Assembly: GCA_030686995.1 (NCBI GenBank)
Contig: CM060695.1
Coordinates: forward strand, 104,249,371-104,313,370
DNA from: Artemisia argyi
Lineage: Eukaryota > Streptophyta > Magnoliopsida > Asterales > Asteraceae
Direction: 5' to 3'
Length of the DNA stretch: 64,000 nt
Numbering within the stretch: the first letter of the stretch is position 1; each line of letters begins with the position of its first letter. The position numbers were made by a program, and so were the translations under genes. Positions 58,899 to 64,000 of this stretch are shown piece after piece. The notes below the pieces were generated by a model. It searched no databases and was not told the DNA's origin. It worked only from the letters and a program-made list of their open reading frames with translations.

Positions 58899-59209
58899 AA
58901 TTTTGGCGCCGCTGCCGGGGAGGTTGTGCGCGTATTCTAAACGGTTTTACAGATTAGTGAATCTGGATATACACTCATTGTATATTTACCATCCTTTGTT
59001 CATATTTTCTTATTATAAAAACAAAACCGTTCACGAAAACATTTTAAAATTAGTTTTCAACGAACACAAAAAAATTTTCTTTCTTATAAAATGCTTATCA
59101 AAAATCCCAAAAATATCCATCTTTACCCTCCTACCTTTTTGATTCTTCATCCCTTTACCCTCTATCCTTTTGATTCTAACTTCTTCCACTTCTCCTGTAA
59201 TTGATTCTA
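58899..59209 (+). other. Primer site and leader of array unit 2
   Basis: Primer site TGGCGCCGCTGCCGGGGA at 58904-58921, leader as in unit 1 apart from a short deletion near 59070 in an ACACAAAAAC repeat. No gene before the ATG at 59210. Confidence 0.8.
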
Positions 59210-60634
59210 ATGGCATCTCTCGATGACGATTTATTTGAACTATGGGCCTTTGAGAGCAAAATTGAAAAACTTGTGGCCTTGACAAAAATTTCGAGATGTC
59301 GTGTTGATCATGATGGACCATCGATCCCTATTCCCTCTCCGGTGAGGGAAATGGAACGAGAAACCAGGGTGACAAAGGACCCGGTACTTTCCTCTAGCAA
59401 TGAAAGTGCTAAATACGTCCAACCTACGGTTGTCCAAAAATCTAAGCTCACAATTGCTCCTAAACCGTCAAGAATTGATCCTAACCTTTCACGGTTTACG
59501 GTTAAAAGTTTGTCAAGCAAACGTACAGAGCTTAGGGCAGTGACTGAAAAGAACGAATTACCTAATCTTCACGTTTATCAAGAACAAAAACCCGAGACCA
59601 TAACGGAAGTGGTGGAAATTCCTAGCTCTAAGAGCACACCACTTGTCCCACCTCCGGATTTTATTCCTTGTGTTGGTTGTGGTGAGCCACTTTTTGGTTT
59701 ACCATGTCGTTGGTGTACATGTGAACAATGTGGTAATGATATTCGAGACGGAAGTTGTTTGTTTTGTGGTTCGAGGAATTCATTTGCTTATGATCCTAAT
59801 CAGAACTCATTCAACGACTCTTCAAATTTTTCCAACTACCCATCACATTCATACGAGCAAGAATCATATTATCCAAATCACAATGATGCTTCGTATCAAA
59901 ATACACCAAACTTTTCGTGTGAATATTGTGGAGGTCCTCACCAAGGTTTTGATTGTCAAAATAATCAAAATTTTGGTTATGACCAATATCCATACAATTC
60001 ACCAAACCAGACTCAACAGTTTTACTGTTGTGGGTACTGTGGTGGCCCACACTACAGTTCTGATTGTCAATCAGGCAACACGCTTGTCTATGAGCAGTTT
60101 CCTGATAACAATTATGACTCTAGCACATACGACTCACAGCCACATCAGTCTTACTGTTGTGAATACTGTGGAGGTCCTCACTTTAGCTCGGATTGTCAAA
60201 CAGGGAATCCATTTCCTTGCAACAATTACGACTATTCGTTTCAAGACCAACCTCCACAGTACCAATTGATTCAAGCAACTCCTCATGAAACTCAGCAAGA
60301 CCTTTGTCTAAAGGCTCTTGAAGCATTGAAAGAATTTAAGGAGGGGTTGGCTACTACATCGTTTCAAGATTTTCGTGAGAAATCAATGGCAGAATTACTT
60401 GCTGAAGAACGAGATGCTAGAAACGAAATGAGCATGGAAGAATTACTTGCTGAGCAAAGAGCAGCTAAAATACGTGCCAATCTTCGCTATGCTGCTCTAT
60501 ATGATGACGATGATGACAGTGATGATGATGAAGATAACATTGTTATTATTCAAAAAGATTCATCAGATTCATCAGTTGTGATTTCTTCCATGGATAATCA
60601 GGGAGAAAATAATGTGACAGTCACTAGCCGTTGA
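59210..60634 (+). CDS. Array unit 2 ORF1: zinc ribbon-like domain and three gag-like zinc knuckles
   Basis: 474 residues, a second copy of the protein at 51669 with about ten substitutions and no stop or frameshift. All Cys and His residues of the three CX2CX3HX4C knuckles and of the upstream Cys-rich module are kept, as are the ELLAEERDA/ELLAEQRAA repeat and the Asp tract. That two copies stay open while most other frames in the window are broken suggests either recent duplication or selection; recent duplication is sufficient. Confidence 0.75.
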   Translation: MASLDDDLFELWAFESKIEKLVALTKISRCRVDHDGPSIPIPSPVREMERETRVTKDPVLSSSNESAKYVQPTVVQKSKLTIAPKPSRIDPNLSRFTVKSLSSKRTELRAVTEKNELPNLHVYQEQKPETITEVVEIPSSKSTPLVPPPDFIPCVGCGEPLFGLPCRWCTCEQCGNDIRDGSCLFCGSRNSFAYDPNQNSFNDSSNFSNYPSHSYEQESYYPNHNDASYQNTPNFSCEYCGGPHQGFDCQNNQNFGYDQYPYNSPNQTQQFYCCGYCGGPHYSSDCQSGNTLVYEQFPDNNYDSSTYDSQPHQSYCCEYCGGPHFSSDCQTGNPFPCNNYDYSFQDQPPQYQLIQATPHETQQDLCLKALEALKEFKEGLATTSFQDFREKSMAELLAEERDARNEMSMEELLAEQRAAKIRANLRYAALYDDDDDSDDDEDNIVIIQKDSSDSSVVISSMDNQGENNVTVTSR

Positions 60635-60638
60635 TCAA

Positions 60639-61814
60639 ATGGAACTTGAAAATTCCATAACTGCTAGTACTACTAAAATCCCTCAGTCTGTTGTTATCAC
60701 ACCCGAAGTTCACACTCACTCTCTGAACATGGGGGATGAGCATCTTAGCACTGTTCCTAATAAGGAATCGGACGAATTAATAAAGTCTAGTGTTGAGAGC
60801 CTTGTTCCAATCCCGAGAGAGTCACAGGGAACTTTTGATCAAGTGTGTGATATTCCTCCACCCCCTGAAAATCCAAAAGATCATTTTGAGACTTTCTCCG
60901 ATTTTAATGATGATTGTACATCCTATGGAGAAGTTGAGTATAAAGAGGCACCATTGCCTCATTCCGATGTTGACCCTCTTATTGAGGAGTTCACAGATGA
61001 ACTTACTCACGTCAATCCACTTCCATTGGGAAGTGATGATGATCTGTTTAACCTTGAAGCCGATATGGGAGGAACTGAAAATCTTTTAAACTCTAATCCC
61101 AACATCGAGCTTAGTACTTCACATGCTGATGAAAATTCTTTATCTTCTGGAGACATCAGTCATGTGGAAGGATTACCTTCTGAGCTAGTTAGCTTAGAAG
61201 AAGAGAATGATAATCACTTTGTTCCTGAAGCATTCAAGACTTTTCTCACCAATCCTCTATATGAATTCGAATCCGAATTCACTTTGATTTCTGATAATCC
61301 ACTCTTTGATATTCAGAATGAGGATTGTGATGAGTCCACAATGGAACAAGAGTTCACAAATTCACATCATGTGAATGATTCTCTTCATGAGGAGTTCGCC
61401 GGTGAACTCACTCATATCATGACTCCTCCGGAGTATGATGACCCGGGGGGAGATGTTCTAAATCATGAGAATTTGCAAATTCCCACCCTCCCTCCCGGGA
61501 TGTTTACGAGCTTAACCCTTGAAATCCAAATTCAGGCAACGGAGCCTGATCTCGAGGAAGAAAATCTTATCATGATTTTTATCATGGTTTTCTTCCTTTT
61601 CTTCACCTATAGGGTGACTTCTCTTGTTCTTCACTCCTTTGGGAATGAAGATACCATCTTTGATCCCGGCATTTTCATTTACCATTATCTTGAGCCGGGA
61701 TTATATCTCATCGGTGTGGAACTTTCACGTGCTTCAAATGTTTGTCCAAACATCTTGAATGAAAGTCCGATGGAGATTGTCTTCTCCACATCATGCTTCC
61801 CCAAGGACAAATGA
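60639..61814 (+). CDS. Array unit 2 ORF2: acidic protein with one membrane segment
   Basis: 391 residues, a second copy of the protein at 53098 with a handful of substitutions (for example Glu to Lys in the EEAPLPHSD block). Start four bases after the ORF1 stop, hydrophobic segment about 310-331 and C-terminal tail are unchanged. Intact. Confidence 0.7.
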   Translation: MELENSITASTTKIPQSVVITPEVHTHSLNMGDEHLSTVPNKESDELIKSSVESLVPIPRESQGTFDQVCDIPPPPENPKDHFETFSDFNDDCTSYGEVEYKEAPLPHSDVDPLIEEFTDELTHVNPLPLGSDDDLFNLEADMGGTENLLNSNPNIELSTSHADENSLSSGDISHVEGLPSELVSLEEENDNHFVPEAFKTFLTNPLYEFESEFTLISDNPLFDIQNEDCDESTMEQEFTNSHHVNDSLHEEFAGELTHIMTPPEYDDPGGDVLNHENLQIPTLPPGMFTSLTLEIQIQATEPDLEEENLIMIFIMVFFLFFTYRVTSLVLHSFGNEDTIFDPGIFIYHYLEPGLYLIGVELSRASNVCPNILNESPMEIVFSTSCFPKDK

Positions 61815-62611
61815 ATTCGGGGTCGAGTCAAGCTAGCGACTCGGTAAACAAAAATAGTAGCATGTACTTAGGGTTTTCACCCTAAGTGTGCGGGAATTTC
61901 CCCTACTGTGGTTACTTATAAAGTGAAAATACAAACTGGTGTTTCCACATTTAGCTTGTAATGTTGGCCTTTTACGTTCAAAGGGTCGGCATAATAGCCG
62001 GGAATTTGAATATTGAGGACAATATTCAATTCTAAGTGTGGGGGGGGGGGGGTATTCTAACGAATTTTATCACATTTTACCACCTGGTACCCCCGTTTTT
62101 GGCAAAAATTTAAAAAAAAAAAATTCACTTGTGCTTCAAAATTTTTGTGGTTATCAGTCCACCATGTCTAAACGACAAAAGGATTGGCTAATCCAGGAGC
62201 AAATGGCTCTTGGTAAAGATATATCAAATCCGTTTATGCTTGCAATTTGCCCAAAATTGTATGGTTCAACTCGCCATATCCAAAAAAGTGAATGAGTTGG
62301 CTAGCCCGCAAGATTATGGCTTGTGGTAAAGGCAGTGGAAAAACCATAATTGGTAATCAGCTCACCAAGATGTTGACTATTCCATCAAGAGTTGGCTAGT
62401 CCAGAAGCAAACGGCTTTTGGTAAAGACAAATCAAATCCGTTGACAGCTGGTGGTTTGCTCAAAATCACATGGTTATCAAGTGGACCATAGTTCTTACTT
62501 GAACTGATACATTTGGCTACTCCAGAAGTGATGGCTTTTGGTAAAGAGTTTCAAATCCATTAAGTTTTCTCAAAGATTGCTAGGGACTAGCAATAGTTTA
62601 GTGTGGGGGAT
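61815..62611 (+). repeat. Array unit 2 3' region: G-rich block, tandem repeats, polypurine tract
   Basis: Same layout as 54274-55069. The G run (62040-62052) is 13 bases instead of 11. The four repeat cores are kept (about 62177-62552), and the polypurine tract adjoins the LTR at 62612. The 85-codon frame at 62038-62295 crosses the G run and a repeat unit and is not a gene. Confidence 0.8.
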
Positions 62612-64000
62612 TGATGAGTGTGTAAATACTCATTATTTTTATCGTATCTGAACTGCCAAAACATCCAAAAACACTCAGAAATGCATCAAAATACAGAAAT
62701 TATTCCAGGAATTGTGTTTTACATGTTTCAGATGCAAAATGAGTAAAAACAAATGAAAAACGAACAAAGTTTGCATAATTTGCAGTTTCAGTCCCTCAAG
62801 TTTGAAAATTTGACAAAACTAGTCCCTGAAGGTTTAAAATGAGAGAAAAGTCAACCCAAGGCATTTTAAAGTCAAAAGTTATCAAATTTGATTCTTGGGT
62901 GATAACTTTGGGAAAATTACATGTTTGGTCCCTAGAGTTTGAAATTTGGCAAAAATGGTCCCCGGGATTTAAAATTTTGGAAATTAACTTTTATAGTCCT
63001 TTGGTTAATCAAGCTTGGCATGTTTAACCCTTATGGAAACTTTGGAAAGATGAACAGGATCAGCCCCTGATAAATTCAAAAAATACATCATTGGTCCTTA
63101 GGCGTTACTTCTATACAAACCAAACAAATCCAATCCAATATCAAAAATAAAACTCCCAAGCCCACCAATCACTTTCCCTGTCCCATTTCATCCCCAGCCC
63201 ACCAAAACAACCCCTACCCCGTTTTTGATATCAACAGGTCAAACCTTGACCACTGTACACCCTACCTTTTTCCCACCCCTTGCCTGCAAAAACCTGAAAT
63301 ACCCAACATCCCATCATCACTTCTACTACACACTCCACACCCTACTCCATACAGCCACCCTACACTACCTTTCCACCACCCCAAAACAAAACACACCCTC
63401 TGCCAAAGAGCTATCTGCCAAACTCCCTCTACCCCAAGTGTCCCGCCAAAACCTAATATGTGGCCAAGATCAAATTTTGGAATCTAACAACTAAGAATGA
63501 AGGTGGGAAAGCACAACATTGGGAAGAAAGAGAAGAAACCCTAGTTTAATTTTAATATAAATAGAAAGATGTGTAGCCATTTGATGGCAGTAGTTAGTTA
63601 GGTATTTTTAAGGCAAAAGTAGTTTAGTTTCAGTATTATTAGATCAAAAATCTCAGTTGTAATCCTTTTTTTTTAATTCAATAAAAGTTTAAAACTTGGT
63701 TTATGTCTAATTGCTTATCTTTATATGCTTATTGTCCTCTGCTTATTTTATGTCTTACTATTGCTTATTCAAGTTTGGTCTAGCCTAATGAACAAGTATC
63801 TAATGGTAGTGTCTAATGGTTTTGAAAGCTTTCAGTATGATTTGTGAGTTTCATAGATTGATATCAGTTTATGAGGCCTCCATTTGATTCCATAGGATTT
63901 AGTCACTTCATGTGTTTTGGGTATTATCCAGACCTGCATTTACATGTCATCTACATCATGTTCAAAGTTTGAAGGCGTTCTACTGTGTTTGCCCATCTTC
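62612..64000 (+). repeat. Third LTR of the array, cut by the window end
   Basis: 1389 bp visible, starting TGATGAGTG and colinear with the other array LTRs. TATA box 63556-63563. The frames at 62839-63494 are noncoding U3. Whether the array ends here or continues with another internal region cannot be seen. Confidence 0.85.

Larger units (their letters stand above)
29409..64000 (+). mobile_element. Tandem non-autonomous Athila-related array: LTR-internal-LTR-internal-LTR
   Basis: Three LTRs start at 29409, 55070 and 62612, the last cut by the window end. Two near-identical internal regions of 3.7 kb (51350-55069 and 58899-62611) alternate with them. Each internal region has a tRNA-Asp-type primer site, two ORFs, a G-rich block, 3' tandem repeats and a polypurine tract (AGTGTGGGGGAT). 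No gag capsid, protease, RT or integrase is present. LTR ends, primer site and U3 repeats match the Athila-like element it sits in. The five bases before it are TACCT; the other flank is not in the window. The middle LTR serves as both 3' and 5' LTR, as expected after unequal recombination. Confidence 0.88.

Overview
The window is plant nuclear DNA made almost entirely of nested LTR retrotransposons. I place it in the daisy family (Asteraceae). That placement rests on remembered resemblance of several ORFs to retroelement proteins predicted in Tanacetum/Artemisia-type genomes, and no search was run. No intact host gene is visible. Every substantial reading frame belongs to a mobile element or is a decayed fragment.

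Layout. (1) 1-1678: flanking DNA with a GTCACAT-type inverted-motif cluster, a small minisatellite and a tRNA-like (Pol III A/B box) fragment. (2) 1679-19027: an older LTR element on the minus strand with 1161-bp LTRs. It has no gag or pol, only one broken ORF with runs of acidic and aromatic residues. That ORF is split by (3) 7063-16984, a very young non-autonomous Ty3/gypsy chromovirus derivative with 3.83-kb LTRs. Its LTRs look identical apart from one base of a G run, yet its internal region holds only a decayed integrase. The target duplication is ATTGA. (4) 19028-20498: flanking DNA with a decayed ORF and local duplications. (5) 20499-29408: a plus-strand Athila-like Ty3/gypsy element (tRNA-Asp-type primer site, gag, protease, RT/RNase H). 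Stops and a frameshift break it, and it ends abruptly inside RNase H. (6) 29409 to the window end: a tandem LTR-internal-LTR-internal-LTR array of a smaller element. This element has the same type of LTR ends and primer site as the Athila-like one, but carries two non-pol ORFs. One ORF encodes three gag-like zinc knuckles, the other an acidic protein with one membrane segment. (7) Inside the first LTR of that array sit a 350-bp hAT-type MITE (29522-29871) and an 18.0-kb Ty1/copia element of Sirevirus type (31215-49217; 345-bp LTRs with two differences; target duplication GGTTC).

How the parts may work together. The non-autonomous elements in (2), (3) and (6) keep LTRs, primer sites, polypurine tracts and noncoding blocks but lack reverse transcriptase. 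They presumably depend on autonomous relatives: an Athila-like element such as (5) for (2) and (6), and a chromovirus for (3). The giant copia element carries a long coiled-coil region between gag and protease and a roughly 1410-codon extra ORF after RNase H.

The most unusual signals are noncoding. The element in (2) carries about 40 copies of a near-palindromic CpG motif (ATGCGGCGCAT-like) in its U3, leader and 3' region. The copia element carries two arrays of about 20 copies each of a different CpG palindrome (TTACGCGTAA-like), one before each of its long ORFs. Elements (2) and (6) also carry degenerate tandem repeats in their 3' noncoding regions. All comparisons were made by eye.
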